Below, one piece after another: positions 31,504-41,564 of a DNA stretch of 64,000 nt. Each line of letters begins with the position of its first letter. Within the stretch, counting starts at the first letter, position 1. The stretch is from contig NZ_BPIJ01000002.1 in assembly GCF_026004055.1 (NCBI RefSeq), positions 931,803 to 995,802 on the forward strand, read 5' to 3'. Under the pieces are notes generated by a model that was not told the DNA's origin, made no database searches, and was given only the letters and a program-made list of their open reading frames with translations. Source of the stretch: Meiothermus sp. (GTDB lineage: Bacteria > Deinococcota > Deinococci > Deinococcales > Thermaceae). The position numbers and the translations under genes were made by a program.

Positions 31504-33891
31504 CTAGAAATGCTGTCCTCGAGCGATAGAGGACTGAAAGAGCCTGAGCCACAAGCCTTCCGCTAGGTCATCAGCTAGAAATGCTGTCCTCGAGCGATAG
31601 AGGACTGAAAGTACGGGAGCCCACCACCAGGCTGGTGGCAGTGAAGACTAGAAATGCTGTCCTCGAGCGATAGAGGACTGAAAGGGAAACAGGGTTGGCC
31701 GGGGAGCTGGCCCGAGATTGAACTAGAAATGCTGTCCTCGAGCGATAGAGGACTGAAAGTTCTCCTCCTCAGGCACGTCTATATCCTCGTCGCCCTCTAG
31801 AAATGCTGTCCTCGAGCGATAGAGGACTGAAAGGCGCACAACTCGTGCAAGCGCAATCGCCAGGGCTTTCTAGAAATGCTGTCCTCGAGCGATAGAGGAC
31901 TGAAAGTGTTACTGGCCGGTCTTATTGAGCGCTACTCCAAGCCTAGAAATGCTGTCCTCGAGCGATAGAGGACTGAAAGACTCCACGACTGCTCCAGAGT
32001 GTGCACCTTCTCGATCTAGAAATGCTGTCCTCGAGCGATAGAGGACTGAAAGTGCGGTATATCTGATCGAGCTGGAGACCCCTCTGCAACTAGAAATGCT
32101 GTCCTCGAGCGATAGAGGACTGAAAGGGGATTGGGTGTTTGTTGGCCTGGGTTAGGAACCGCTAGAAATGCTGTCCTCGAGCGATAGAGGACTGAAAGCG
32201 CCGTGACGGTTGCCGATTGGTTAGACGGACTTGCTCTAGAAATGCTGTCCTCGAGCGATAGAGGACTGAAAGTCACTCACCTTTTGCCAGCGGCGCTTGC
32301 GCGGGTCTAGAAATGCTGTCCTCGAGCGATAGAGGACTGAAAGACCCAACTACGAGACGTTGGAGCTGATCGATTATAGGCTAGAAATGCTGTCCTCGAG
32401 CGATAGAGGACTGAAAGGCACCTGCACATCGAGGGGCAACGCAACGGGGCCATACTAGAAATGCTGTCCTCGAGCGATAGAGGACTGAAAGGTGGTCGGG
32501 GGTTGCTGGCCACACCCCTATGGTTTATCGGCTAGAAATGCTGTCCTCGAGCGATAGAGGACTGAAAGGGCTACCGCCAATAGACCGGCGCAAATCGTCC
32601 AGAGCTAGAAATGCTGTCCTCGAGCGATAGAGGACTGAAAGGAGCAGCGGCCATCTCCAGCGTGGTGCGGGGGTCGGCTAGAAATGCTGTCCTCGAGCGA
32701 TAGAGGACTGAAAGGTGGAGCTAGAGACGTACTCCGTAGCCTGCCTGTGGACCTAGAAATGCTGTCCTCGAGCGATAGAGGACTGAAAGAGCGCAAACTG
32801 GAGCCTGCACGTCGCTTTGCAAGTAGCGAGCTAGAAATGCTGTCCTCGAGCGATAGAGGACTGAAAGAGGCAAAATCTTTCAGGTCTCGGTGCGGCAAGG
32901 GGGCCTAGAAATGCTGTCCTCGAGCGATAGAGGACTGAAAGTAGCCATCCACCGGCAGCGCATCGTAGTATGTCGGCTCTCTAACTAGAAATGCTGTCCT
33001 CGAGCGATAGAGGACTGAAAGATGCGGGCGTAGCCAATACCGGCGGGTACTGCATAGCTAGAAATGCTGTCCTCGAGCGATAGAGGACTGAAAGCACCGG
33101 TCAGCTTTAGGGCGATGGATTCAGCAGATTCTAGAAATGCTGTCCTCGAGCGATAGAGGACTGAAAGTTGACTATATAGTGCTATAAGGGATAGGCTACA
33201 TCTAGAAATGCTGTCCTCGAGCGATAGAGGACTGAAAGGCCGATGCCGGTGGCGATGACGCCACCGCCGGCTCTAGAAATGCTGTCCTCGAGCGATAGAG
33301 GACTGAAAGCTACGGTGCCCTGTAGGCCCCACAAGCCCTCACAAGCTAGAAATGCTGTCCTCGAGCGATAGAGGACTGAAAGCCGCAAGCGCCAAAGGCA
33401 TAACAAAGGCATCTGGTCTAGAAATGCTGTCCTCGAGCGATAGAGGACTGAAAGAGTCGAGGCGCAGGCCAGCGCGCTCAGCGCGAGCCTCTAGAAATGC
33501 TGTCCTCGAGCGATAGAGGACTGAAAGGATGGAATTGTCAGCGTCACAGCGCTGCTCGAGTCCTAGAAATGCTGTCCTCGAGCGATAGAGGACTGAAAGC
33601 GCCATCGGAGCCGCCGCTGAGAGAATAGGCGTTGCTAGAAATGCTGTCCTCGAGCGATAGAGGACTGAAAGGATCTGAGTAGTCTGTCCTATCCACAAGC
33701 GAGATTGCTAGAAATGCTGTCCTCGAGCGATAGAGGACTGAAAGTTGTATCCGTAGCGCACCAGGCTACGACATTGGTAGCTAGAAATGCTGTCCTCGAG
33801 CGATAGAGGACTGAAAGGGCGTGCGCCGCCAGGCCAGCCACCTGATTACCTTTCCTAGAAATGCTGTCCTCGAGCGATAGAGCACCGAAAG
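31504..33891 (+). CRISPR. CRISPR array, 33 repeats and 32 spacers
   Basis: The 37-base repeat starts CTAGAAATGCTGTCC, has the inverted arms GTCCTC and GAGGAC around GAGCGATA, and ends ACTGAAAG. Spacers are 34-43 bases, mostly 36. The first 32 repeats appear identical; the last (33855-33891) differs at two bases (GAGCACC instead of GAGGACT). Cleavage on the 3' side of the stem would give a tag ACUGAAAG, similar to archaeal type I tags ending GAAAG. Transcription from the leader side is expected. Each repeat contains the hexamer CTCGAG. No spacer was matched to a target by eye. Confidence 0.98.
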
Positions 33892-33913
33892 GCCGTAGCC
33901 TTGATGACCATGC

Positions 33914-34276
33914 TTACCTCAGATTCAAGGGCGGGCAGTTGTCGAGCTGCACTGCTGTAGCCGGGCCGGGGGTGCGCACCCGGTATTCTCCGGCGCTGCC
34001 GGCCTCGGTGGTAGAGGCGGTCACGGTGCCCAGATCGGTGTAGACCAGGATGGTGTTGGCCGAACCGGTTATGCGCAGCCGCACCTCGTAGGTGCCAATT
34101 CCAACCTGCTCGATTGTTCCAGGGCAGGCCGGGGCGATAGGTCTTGGGGGCGCTAGGGTGGTTTGGGATTGTTGCACCGGGGTTTCCTGAGTGGGTCGAA
34201 TGGCCAGCCAGCCAAAATACATCAGGATGCCCGCTGCAATGAGCAGCCGCAGGGGGTTCAGTTTTCTATCGTCCAT
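33914..34276 (-). CDS. Membrane-anchored hypothetical protein
   Basis: 120 residues. One N-terminal helix (LRLLIAAGILMYFGWLAI, about 9-26), a Pro/Gln/Thr linker, and a small beta-rich domain with two Cys (ACPGTIEQ and DNCPPLNLR) that could be linked. No family recognised. It converges on the distal end of the array, 22 bases away. Confidence 0.6.
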   Translation of the reverse strand: MDDRKLNPLRLLIAAGILMYFGWLAIRPTQETPVQQSQTTLAPPRPIAPACPGTIEQVGIGTYEVRLRITGSANTILVYTDLGTVTASTTEAGSAGEYRVRTPGPATAVQLDNCPPLNLR

Positions 34277-34409
34277 AGGCCCTCTTCAAGATAGCAAGCT
34301 CAATGGGCGAGGGGAGGTTGGATGCCGGCACCAACCCCCGCGCACTTCAACAAACATCTGTGGGAAGCCATAAAAGGCCCCACAGAACACATCGGATGCA
34401 TATTTTGCT

Positions 34410-34496
34410 TGGTGCCGGGAGCGGGACTTGAACCCGCACAGGCTTACGCCCGCTACCCCCTCAAGATAGTGTGTCTACCAGTTCCACCATCCCGGC
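34410..34496 (-). tRNA. tRNA-Leu(GAG)
   Basis: An 87-base tRNA with encoded CCA, seven-base acceptor stem GCCGGGA/TCCCGGC, D-loop GGTGGAACTGG, anticodon loop TTGAGGG (anticodon GAG), long variable arm typical of Leu, and T-loop GGTTCAAGTCC. Confidence 0.95.
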
Positions 34497-34507
34497 AGGC
34501 AAACATT

Positions 34508-34536
34508 AGGTTAGTCGGGCTTGGAACACTTGTCAA
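34508..34536 (-). promoter_or_regulatory. Promoter of tRNA-Leu
   Basis: On the minus strand TTGACA (34531-34536), a 17-base spacer, then TAACCT (34508-34513), 11 bases before the mature tRNA. Confidence 0.8.
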
Positions 34537-34764
34537 GAACAGCAGCCTTTGCGCTCCTGCCCAACCCCTTGTTAAGGCGTTTCGCGCCCTCGAGGCCCCC
34601 CCAAAAACTGCCGCCAACCCCCTTCGCTCCACAAAGCAAGCACCCGCCCTTTTCCGAGCTTGTGGAAGCCATCTCCAAAAATGGCCTAGCAAACTGCACC
34701 GGAACCAAAGAGGCTGCTTGCCCGGGCTTGCGTCCAGGTGGGTTGTGCGTATCCTGAGGGTAGG

Positions 34765-35232
34765 ATGTTGGGGATTGCCCTACTCGAGCTCATGCTCTTG
34801 CTGCTGGTGTTGGGGCTGGTGGCCTGGGCCTTGGGCGCGGCGCGCAACCTGCCCCAATCGCAGCGCGAACAGGCCCGGCGGTTGGAGCTGGCCCTGGCCG
34901 AAATCCGCCAGCACGAACCGCCCCACCTGCGCGAACCGCTGAAGCAGGTGCTGCAGTACGGGCGCAATTTGCATAAGCTGCTGCCGCAGATGGCCGAACT
35001 CGAGCGCTTTTTGCACAAGCCGGGCCTCGAGGGCGCTACCCGCGACCCCCTGTGGGTTCGCTACCATGAACTAGAGCGGGCTTTCGAGCGGGGGGTGGCC
35101 TACCTCGAGCGCCTGGGTGCCGAGCTGGTGCTGGTTTCTGGAGACCAAGAGCCCCCGGCCCTGGCCGACCTGCCGCTGTTCGTAATTGAATTGCGCGAGG
35201 TTTTACATCCAGCCAGCCCGACCCGAGGGTAA
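34765..35232 (+). CDS. Hypothetical membrane-anchored helical protein
   Basis: 155 residues from the ATG at 34765 (GAGGGTAGG just before it). One N-terminal helix (ALLELMLLLLVLGLVAWALG), followed by a charged helical part rich in Arg/Glu/Leu (about 30-120) that may form a coiled coil. The end is LVSGDQEPPALADLPLFVIE. No family recognised. It lies ten bases upstream of a lipoprotein gene. Confidence 0.65.
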   Translation: MLGIALLELMLLLLVLGLVAWALGAARNLPQSQREQARRLELALAEIRQHEPPHLREPLKQVLQYGRNLHKLLPQMAELERFLHKPGLEGATRDPLWVRYHELERAFERGVAYLERLGAELVLVSGDQEPPALADLPLFVIELREVLHPASPTRG

Positions 35233-35235
35233 ATT
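35230..35235 (+). promoter_or_regulatory. Leaderless -10 box TAAATT
   Basis: It overlaps the stop of the upstream gene and lies six bases before the ATG at 35242. Confidence 0.55.
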
Positions 35236-35241
35236 GGGGCG

Positions 35242-35922
35242 ATGCTACGAGTCCTTGTACCGCTCTTGCTGCTGTTGACCGCGTGCGCGCCGCGCGCCGG
35301 TGAGCCCCAGGCCAACACCGCCATTATCCAGGGCCCGGTGGGGTTCTACCCTTCCCAGCCGGGGCTCGACTGGGTCTATCTGCCGCCCCGCGCTTCCATT
35401 GGCGACCCGCCGGTGCGCCTCTCGGTGCTGGGCCCTACCACCTTTGAGGGCCAGCCGGCCATCCGCTACCGCCTGAGCGGGCGGGGATTGGAGCGCTCCT
35501 ATTACCGCCAGGTAGACGCCGGCGGGGTGCGGCTTTTGGGGATGGAAGATTTCGACCGGCTTCAAGTAGCCCGCTATACCCCCCCTATTCAAGAATATCC
35601 GCCCCAGGCCAGCCTGACCGTGGGGGCGCGCTGGGGTGGGCAGACCCGCGAAGTGATCGAGCTGCGCGCCAACAACCAGATCACCCGGGTGAGCGACCGG
35701 GTGCTCGAGTACACCTACACGGTGCTGGGAAAGTCCAACGTCACGGTACCGGCGGGCAGTTTTGAGGTTTTTCGCATCGGGGTGGAGTACCGCGACCCTA
35801 AGAACCCCAGTCTGCGGGAAAATTTCGAGGTGTGGTTCTACCCGGGGGTGGGTGAGATTTTCAGCTCGATCAATTTTAGCGACCAGGGGGGCCTCTCGCT
35901 GGTGGATCGCAACTTTAAGTAA
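35242..35922 (+). CDS. Putative lipoprotein
   Basis: 226 residues with a lipobox LLLLLTAC (Cys 15). The mature part is beta-rich and without a family match by eye, with repeated strands such as YRLSGRGLERSYYRQVDAGG and VLEYTYTVLGKSNVTVPAGS. The latter and FRIGVEYRDP...ENFEVWFYPGVGEI resemble outer-surface beta-sandwich lipoproteins. Function unknown. Confidence 0.7.
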   Translation: MLRVLVPLLLLLTACAPRAGEPQANTAIIQGPVGFYPSQPGLDWVYLPPRASIGDPPVRLSVLGPTTFEGQPAIRYRLSGRGLERSYYRQVDAGGVRLLGMEDFDRLQVARYTPPIQEYPPQASLTVGARWGGQTREVIELRANNQITRVSDRVLEYTYTVLGKSNVTVPAGSFEVFRIGVEYRDPKNPSLRENFEVWFYPGVGEIFSSINFSDQGGLSLVDRNFK

Positions 35923-36049
35923 ACTGTAGTGGGTTTCACAATGCGCCCTTCTTTGTTCTCTAGGGTACGGCAATAGGTGTGCAAACCTCTAAAGTTGAAC
36001 GCAAGATGCGTACTGCCCTGGAATCGCCGAGTCGTTTTGGGAGGCGTGT

Positions 36050-37909
36050 GTGATTTTGTCTAAAGTCAACCAACCGCAAGACCTTAAAGCTTTGTCGCCA
36101 GAAGAGCTGCTGCAACTCGCCGAGGAGCTGCGCAGCGAGATTATCCGGGTGTGCGCCCAGAATGGCGGGCACCTGGCCTCCTCGCTGGGGGCGGTGGAGC
36201 TGATTGTGGCCTTGCACCGGGTCTTCGACTCGCCTCGAGACCGGCTGCTCTTCGACGTGGGCCACCAGGCCTATGCCCACAAGATCCTTACCGGACGCAA
36301 GGAGGTCTTTCACACCATCCGCCAGGAGGGGGGCCTCTCGGGCTTTACCAAGGTCTCGGAGAGCGAACACGACGCCATTACCGTGGGCCATGCCTCCACC
36401 TCGCTGGCCAATGCGCTAGGTATGGCCATTGCCCGCGATACCCTGGGCCAGAACTATCACGTGGTGGGCGTTATTGGCGATGGGGCCCTGACCGGCGGTA
36501 TGGCCCTGGCGGCCCTCAACGTGATCGGAGAGCGCAAGCCCAGGCTCCTCATGATTCTGAACGACAACGAGATGAGCATCTCGGAAAACGTGGGGGCGCT
36601 GAACCGCTACTTCAAGGAATACCAGACCAAGAAGTGGGTACAGGACACCCAGAAGTGGGGCCGCCAGGTGTTGGAGGGCATCTCGCCCCGGCTGTTTAGT
36701 CTGGTAGATCGGGCCAAGGAGGCCGCCAAGCTGATGCTGCACCAGGAGAACCCCTTCTACGCCTGGGGCATCCGCTACGTGGGGCCGGTGGACGGCCACG
36801 ACCTGCCGGGCCTGATCCACATTCTGGAGCAGATCAAAGAACTCGACGGCCCCACCCTACTGCACATCGTGACCCAGAAGGGCAAGGGCTATGGGGTGGC
36901 CGAGGAAGACCCCATCTATTGGCACGGCCCCCCCGGCTTCAACCCCGAAAACCCGGTCAAGGTGAGCAAGGGCTACTCCTGGTCGGCGGCTTTTGGCGAT
37001 GCCGTGACCGAGCTGGCCTACCAGGAGCCCCGCCTTTTTGTGATTACCCCCGCTATGCGCGAGGGCTCGGGTCTGGTGCGCTACTCCCAGACCCACCCCG
37101 AGCGCTACTTGGACACCGGCATCTGCGAGGATGTGGCCGCCACCACCGCCGCCGGGATGGCCCTGCGGGGCCTCAAGCCGGTGCTGGCCATCTACTCCAC
37201 CTTTATGCAGCGGGCCTACGACCAGATCATCCACGACATCGCCATCGAGAACCTACCGGTGGTCTTCGCGGTGGATCGGGCCGGCATTGTGGGGGGCGAC
37301 GGGGCCACCCACAACGGGGTCTTCGACATCGCCTACTTGCGCACTGTGCCCAATGTGCAAATCGCGGCACCCAAGGATGCTTTGGAGCTACGGGCCATGC
37401 TCAAGAAGGCCCTCGAGCTGGGCGGGCCCATCGCCATCCGCTACCCTCGCGACAACGTGGAGAAGGCCCCCGAGGGAGCCTGGCCCGAGATTGAGTGGGG
37501 GCGCTGGGAAGTCCTTAAGGAGGGCCGCCGGGCCTACATCCTGGCCTTTGGTAAGACCCTCAAATATGCCCTCGAGGCCGCCGGGGACGACCCCGAAGTG
37601 GGGGTGATCAATGCCCGCTTCATCAAACCGCTGGACAAGGAGATGCTACAGCGACTGGCCCTGGAAGGGTACAAGCTGGTTACCACCGAGGATCACCAGA
37701 AAATGGGCGGCTTTGGCAGCGCGGTGCTGGAGGCCCTGAACGAGCTGGGCTTGAAGCCCGAGATTCGGGTGCTGGGCTTGCCGGACGTTTTCTACGACCA
37801 CGGCTCCATTCCCCGCATGCACCGCGAGGCGGGCATCGATGCCGAGGCCATCCGGGCGGCCCTGGCCGGGATGGGGATAGACGCTCCGGTAGCGACCCGG
37901 CTCTTTTGA
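36050..37909 (+). CDS. dxs: 1-deoxy-D-xylulose-5-phosphate synthase
   Basis: 619 residues, the usual length. The GTG start follows GGGAGG. Thiamine-diphosphate and Mg motif [15 protein letters not shown] with [12 protein letters not shown] (about 143-180); VDGHDLPGL near residue 245; [20 protein letters not shown] (about 407-427) in the transketolase-like middle domain; the C-terminal domain closes with [11 protein letters not shown]. It makes DXP from pyruvate and glyceraldehyde-3-phosphate, the first step of the MEP isoprenoid pathway. No other pathway genes adjoin. Confidence 0.97.
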   Translation: MILSKVNQPQDLKALSPEELLQLAEELRSEIIRVCAQNGGHLASSLGAVELIVALHRVFDSPRDRLLFDVGHQAYAHKILTGRKEVFHTIRQEGGLSGFTKVSESEHDAITVGHASTSLANALGMAIARDTLGQNYHVVGVIGDGALTGGMALAALNVIGERKPRLLMILNDNEMSISENVGALNRYFKEYQTKKWVQDTQKWGRQVLEGISPRLFSLVDRAKEAAKLMLHQENPFYAWGIRYVGPVDGHDLPGLIHILEQIKELDGPTLLHIVTQKGKGYGVAEEDPIYWHGPPGFNPENPVKVSKGYSWSAAFGDAVTELAYQEPRLFVITPAMREGSGLVRYSQTHPERYLDTGICEDVAATTAAGMALRGLKPVLAIYSTFMQRAYDQIIHDIAIENLPVVFAVDRAGIVGGDGATHNGVFDIAYLRTVPNVQIAAPKDALELRAMLKKALELGGPIAIRYPRDNVEKAPEGAWPEIEWGRWEVLKEGRRAYILAFGKTLKYALEAAGDDPEVGVINARFIKPLDKEMLQRLALEGYKLVTTEDHQKMGGFGSAVLEALNELGLKPEIRVLGLPDVFYDHGSIPRMHREAGIDAEAIRAALAGMGIDAPVATRLF

Positions 37910-38009
37910 GCGACCTATGGGGCCAAGGGTGGTTTTGTAGGTGGCCAACCTGAGGTAACGTCTGCCTGGGATAGAAGTCCCCTAGCCCAGCCGCAAAGGA
38001 ATACTGTAG

Positions 38010-39077
38010 ATGCTGCCCTACCTTTCACTCTCCGGTTCACCCTACGATCAGGGTTTCGCGCAGGGGAAGGCCCTGGCCGAGGCCATTGCGCACAACCTGG
38101 CGCTTTACTTTCGGCGCTTTGAGGTGGAGTGCAAGCTACCGTCCGCCGAGGCCCGTGAGCGGGGGGCGCGCTACCTGGAGGCCCTGCGCCGGCAGAGCCC
38201 GGCCTACACCGCGGGCCTCGAGGGCATCGCGGCGGGCTCGGGGCAGCCCCTGGTGGACATCGCCACCCTCAACGTGCGCTACGAAATCGTGTATCACCAG
38301 TTCGGCCACGAGGCCCCCAACGGCTGCACCGCCTTTGCCCTGATGCCTGCCCACAGCGCCGACGGCCACCTCTGGATGGGCCAGAACTGGGACTGGATGG
38401 AGGGAGTGCAGGGGGCCTTGCAGCACATCAGCGAGCCCGACGGTACGCGGGTGCTGGCCTTTACCGAGGCGGGCATTTTTGGAGGGAAAATCGGCCTCAA
38501 CTCGCACGGGCTGGGTCTGTGCATCAACGGGCTGGTCTCCAAGGGCGACCACTGGGCCGGGCTGGGCCAGCCTTTCCACCTGCGCACCTACCGGGCGCTG
38601 CGGCAGAAGACCTTGGAGGAGGCCCAAAGGGTTCTGCTCGAGCCTCCCCACACCAGCTCGGCCAACTTTTTGCTCGGACAAGGGGACAAGGCGGTGGATC
38701 TCGAGGTCTCGCCCATGGGCCTCGCCCGCTGGGAAGACCCCCGCCAGCTCGTGCATGCCAACCACTACATCGCCCCCGAGCGCTACGGCATCGAAGTGCC
38801 TCCCATCGAGTGGCTCGACCGCTCGCACCACCGGGCCGAACGGTTGGAACAGCGCCTGCGCGGGGTGGAAAAACCCGGCCTGGCCGACCTCCAGGCGGCC
38901 CTGGCCGATCGGGAGGGGGCCCCCTACGCGGTCTGCCGCACCCCCAGCCCCGAGGAGTACGCCCTGGGCGAGCCCTACCGCACCATCGTCTCGGTGATTA
39001 TGAACTTGGGCACCGGCGAGCTCTGGATTTCCGATGGCCCGCCTCACGAGAACCCTTACCTGCGCTACGTGGTCTAA
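38010..39077 (+). CDS. C45-family NTN hydrolase (acyl-CoA:6-APA acyltransferase-like)
   Basis: 355 residues without a signal peptide. The segment GHEAPNGCTAFALMP carries the Cys that becomes the nucleophile after self-cleavage (Cys at about 106). QNWDWMEG and IGLNSHGLGLCINGLVS are conserved in peptidase family C45. Bacterial members hydrolyse amides or peptides of unknown physiological identity. It ends nine bases before the macrodomain gene. Confidence 0.8.
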   Translation: MLPYLSLSGSPYDQGFAQGKALAEAIAHNLALYFRRFEVECKLPSAEARERGARYLEALRRQSPAYTAGLEGIAAGSGQPLVDIATLNVRYEIVYHQFGHEAPNGCTAFALMPAHSADGHLWMGQNWDWMEGVQGALQHISEPDGTRVLAFTEAGIFGGKIGLNSHGLGLCINGLVSKGDHWAGLGQPFHLRTYRALRQKTLEEAQRVLLEPPHTSSANFLLGQGDKAVDLEVSPMGLARWEDPRQLVHANHYIAPERYGIEVPPIEWLDRSHHRAERLEQRLRGVEKPGLADLQAALADREGAPYAVCRTPSPEEYALGEPYRTIVSVIMNLGTGELWISDGPPHENPYLRYVV

Positions 39078-39080
39078 AAT
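39075..39080 (+). promoter_or_regulatory. Leaderless -10 box TAAAAT
   Basis: It lies six bases before the ATG at 39087 and contains the stop of the previous gene. Confidence 0.6.
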
Positions 39081-39086
39081 GCCCCC

Positions 39087-39584
39087 ATGGCGCGCATCCA
39101 GGTAGCCCAAGGCGACATCACCGAGTTCGTGGGGGATGCCATCGTAAACGCAGCCAACAACCACCTGATTTTGGGCTCCGGCGTGGCCGGGGCCATCCGG
39201 CGCAAAGGCGGCCCCAGCATCCAGGAAGAGTGCAACCGGCACGGCCCCATTCAAGTTGGCGAGGCTGCCCTCACCGGGGCCGGGCAGTTACCGGTGCGCT
39301 ATGTGATCCATGCGGCGGCCATGGGTGATCAGCCCGCCAGCCTGGAAACCGTTCGCCGCGCGACCCAGGCAGCCTTGCGCCTGGCGCTGGAAAAAAACCT
39401 GCAAAAAGTGGCTTTTCCACTGTTGGGAACGGGCGTGGCCGGGTTGCCTGTAAAAGAGGTGGCCGAGGTAATGCTGGCCGAGCTGCTCGCAGCCCCCGAG
39501 GCGCTGGAAGTGACCCTCTATGGATTCACCGAGTCAGATGCGCAGGTTGTGCGGCAAGTTCTCGACCACTTCAACAGAACTTAG
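39087..39584 (+). CDS. Macrodomain protein (ADP-ribose/O-acetyl-ADP-ribose processing)
   Basis: 165 residues, a stand-alone macrodomain: [20 protein letters not shown], then GAIRRKGG, and [13 protein letters not shown] provide the two nucleotide-binding loops. The AIVNAANN motif is typical of MacroD/ALC1-like hydrolases. Cytoplasmic; acts on ADP-ribosylated or acetylated ADP-ribose substrates, not identified here. Confidence 0.9.
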   Translation: MARIQVAQGDITEFVGDAIVNAANNHLILGSGVAGAIRRKGGPSIQEECNRHGPIQVGEAALTGAGQLPVRYVIHAAAMGDQPASLETVRRATQAALRLALEKNLQKVAFPLLGTGVAGLPVKEVAEVMLAELLAAPEALEVTLYGFTESDAQVVRQVLDHFNRT

Positions 39585-39668
39585 CCCCCAGCCCATGCCG
39601 TGTCTCGGGTAAGCGTGGGGCTCGAGCCTGTGCTCCTTGCACCGATGGCTAAACCTTTCCAACTTGGC

Positions 39669-40892
39669 TCACGCATTCGCTTTGGTTTCAGGGATGGTGC
39701 GGAATAGCCGTGCGGTGTTGGTCACCGCCGTCAGATACAGCAAAGCCCCCACAAAGAAGGGCAGGCCCACCAGCCAGGGCGCAATTTCCGGCTTGGCGAC
39801 CAACGAGAACAGGAACCCTCCCAGTAAACCGCCCGCCGCTACCGTGAGGCTTTGTGCGCCGGCCAGGGCCCCCTGCAAGGTGCCTTGTTCTTGCGGGGAA
39901 ACTTCGCGGGTCAGGAGCGATTGAATGAGGGGCTGGCCCAAGTTGCTCAGCGCGGCCAGGGCAATGATGGCGTACATCATCCAGCCCTGGGTCGCCAGGC
40001 CATACAGGGTGAAGGAAAAAATGCCCATGCTCTGCGCCAAAATGAGTGCCCGGCGTTCGCCCAGCCGGGCCACAATGGGCCTGACCAGTCCGGCCTGCAC
40101 CACCACGCCCCCCAGCCCCACCAGAAACAGCGAAAAGCCCACCTCCAAGGGCCTCCAGCCAAACTTGTAGGCCGTATACAGTACCCACACGCTCTGCAAG
40201 ATTCCAAAGGCCAGGAAGATGAGGGAGAGGCTGAAGATCAGGCCGCGCAGAATGGGGGTCTTGCCTAGAATCGAGAGGGCCGTGAAGGGATTGAGCGATT
40301 TGGCTTTGGTGCTGCGGTTTTCCGGTTTGAGCGATTCGGGCAGCACAAAATAGCCATACAAAAAATTGAGAAAAGCCAGCCCTGCGGCAAAGTAGAAGGG
40401 CAGGCGCAGGTCGATGTTGCCTAGCACCCCACCCACCACCGGCCCCAGCACAAAGCCCATCCCGAACGTGGCCCCAATCAGGCCAAAGTTGCGGGCCCGC
40501 TCCTCGGGTTTGGAAATATCGGCGATGTAGGCGTTGGCCGTCGAAAGGCTGGCTCCCAGGGCGCCTGCGATGACTCGAGCCAAAAACAACACCCAGATGG
40601 ACGGCGTCAGGGCGGCAATCAAATAATCGATGCCGGTGCCTACCAGCGAAGCCAGCAACACCGGGCGACGCCCATAGCGGTCGGAGAGCATCCCCAGAAT
40701 GGGGCCAAAGGCAAACTGCATCACCGCATAGACCGCAAAAAAGAGGCCGTTGAGCCGCGCGCCGGCCTCCACACTGCCCGCCAGGGTCTCGATCAGCTTG
40801 GGTAACACTGGAATAACCAGCCCCAGGCCCATCACGTTGATCAGCACCGAAATCAGAATGAACGATATGGAGGCGGCTCGAGGGGAAGGCAT
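39669..40892 (-). CDS. MFS efflux transporter (TetA/TCR1-like)
   Basis: 407 residues from the ATG at 40892 (CATAAT lies nine bases before it on the minus strand; the longer ORF start at 40928 overlaps that promoter). Twelve helices. Between helices 2 and 3 is GMLSDRYGRRPVLL, the MFS motif A; motif C-like GPVVGGVLG is in helix 5. The closest type is the drug/H+ antiporter class including TetA; substrate unknown. It converges on the macrodomain gene. Confidence 0.82.
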   Translation of the reverse strand: MPSPRAASISFILISVLINVMGLGLVIPVLPKLIETLAGSVEAGARLNGLFFAVYAVMQFAFGPILGMLSDRYGRRPVLLASLVGTGIDYLIAALTPSIWVLFLARVIAGALGASLSTANAYIADISKPEERARNFGLIGATFGMGFVLGPVVGGVLGNIDLRLPFYFAAGLAFLNFLYGYFVLPESLKPENRSTKAKSLNPFTALSILGKTPILRGLIFSLSLIFLAFGILQSVWVLYTAYKFGWRPLEVGFSLFLVGLGGVVVQAGLVRPIVARLGERRALILAQSMGIFSFTLYGLATQGWMMYAIIALAALSNLGQPLIQSLLTREVSPQEQGTLQGALAGAQSLTVAAGGLLGGFLFSLVAKPEIAPWLVGLPFFVGALLYLTAVTNTARLFRTIPETKANA

Positions 40893-41051
40893 AACCGCGC
40901 CATTATGACACCTCAGCGCTCCCGTCACAGGAGGCCTGTACCTCCTTCGTCGGAATCAGCCACCTGTACAGGTTCCGTTTGAGCGCATTGGGTCTGACCT
41001 TGGCCCATTTGCCATCGGCCATGGATTATCGGCTATCGGCCATCGGCAGAG

Positions 41052-41057
41052 TAAGCT
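41052..41057 (+). promoter_or_regulatory. Leaderless -10 box TAAGCT
   Basis: It lies six bases before the GTG start at 41064; no ribosome site. Confidence 0.5.
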
Positions 41058-41063
41058 AAAAGC

Positions 41064-41492
41064 GTGCACCTGGAGAGCCTCGAGGATACCCGCACCCTTG
41101 CCCAAAAGCTCGCGCAGACCCTGCCCGAAGGCACCCTGGTGCTGCTGACGGGCCCCATGGGGGTAGGCAAGACCACCCTGGTCAAGTTCATTGCCGAGGC
41201 CCTGGGCTTTACGGGCGAGGTGACCAGCCCCACCTACACCCTGATTCACGAGTACCCCACGCCACAGGGCCTGGTCGTGCACATCGACGCCTACCGCATG
41301 GCCGACCAGGAGGCGCTCTACCACCTGGGCCTCGAGGACTACCTGCCCGAGGCCCGCCTGGTGCTCATCGAGTGGGGCCGGCCCGAGGTGTTTCCGGATA
41401 GCCTCGAGGTACGCCTGACCCCCAGCGAAAAGGGCCGCCGGGTGGAGCTGATCCCGCACGGGGCTGCAAGCCCGGTGCGGACTGAATTTTGA
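41064..41492 (+). CDS. tsaE: tRNA threonylcarbamoyladenosine biosynthesis ATPase TsaE
   Basis: 142 residues. Walker A TGPMGVGKTTLVKF, the family switch TSPTYTLIHEY, HIDAYRM and VLIEWGRPEVFP are all diagnostic of TsaE. It works with TsaB and TsaD to make t6A37 in ANN-decoding tRNAs. A GTG start is inferred. The strong promoter of the next operon overlaps its stop. Confidence 0.95.
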   Translation: MHLESLEDTRTLAQKLAQTLPEGTLVLLTGPMGVGKTTLVKFIAEALGFTGEVTSPTYTLIHEYPTPQGLVVHIDAYRMADQEALYHLGLEDYLPEARLVLIEWGRPEVFPDSLEVRLTPSEKGRRVELIPHGAASPVRTEF

Positions 41493-41516
41493 TACCAACC
41501 CACTTCGCCTTATAAT
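41489..41516 (+). promoter_or_regulatory. Promoter of the second sugar ABC operon
   Basis: TTGATA (41489-41494), a 16-base spacer and TATAAT (41511-41516); the start codon is at 41565 after a near-perfect AAAGGAGGT site, giving a leader of about 40 bases. Confidence 0.85.
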
Positions 41517-41564
41517 CGCTTACGAACCCTAGGGGTCAAAGGCGAAATCCAAAGGAGGTAGTTT

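Noticed and set aside
32016-33698. ORFs across the CRISPR array on both strands
   Set aside because: They are read from repeat units (LSVLYRSRTAFL-type repeats) and are artefacts of the array.
38136-39254. Long antisense ORF opposite the C45 gene, and similar ones at 6232-6966, 3407-4051 and 44993-45964
   Set aside because: Mirror frames of GC-rich genes with no motifs; the plus or minus partner is clearly the real gene.
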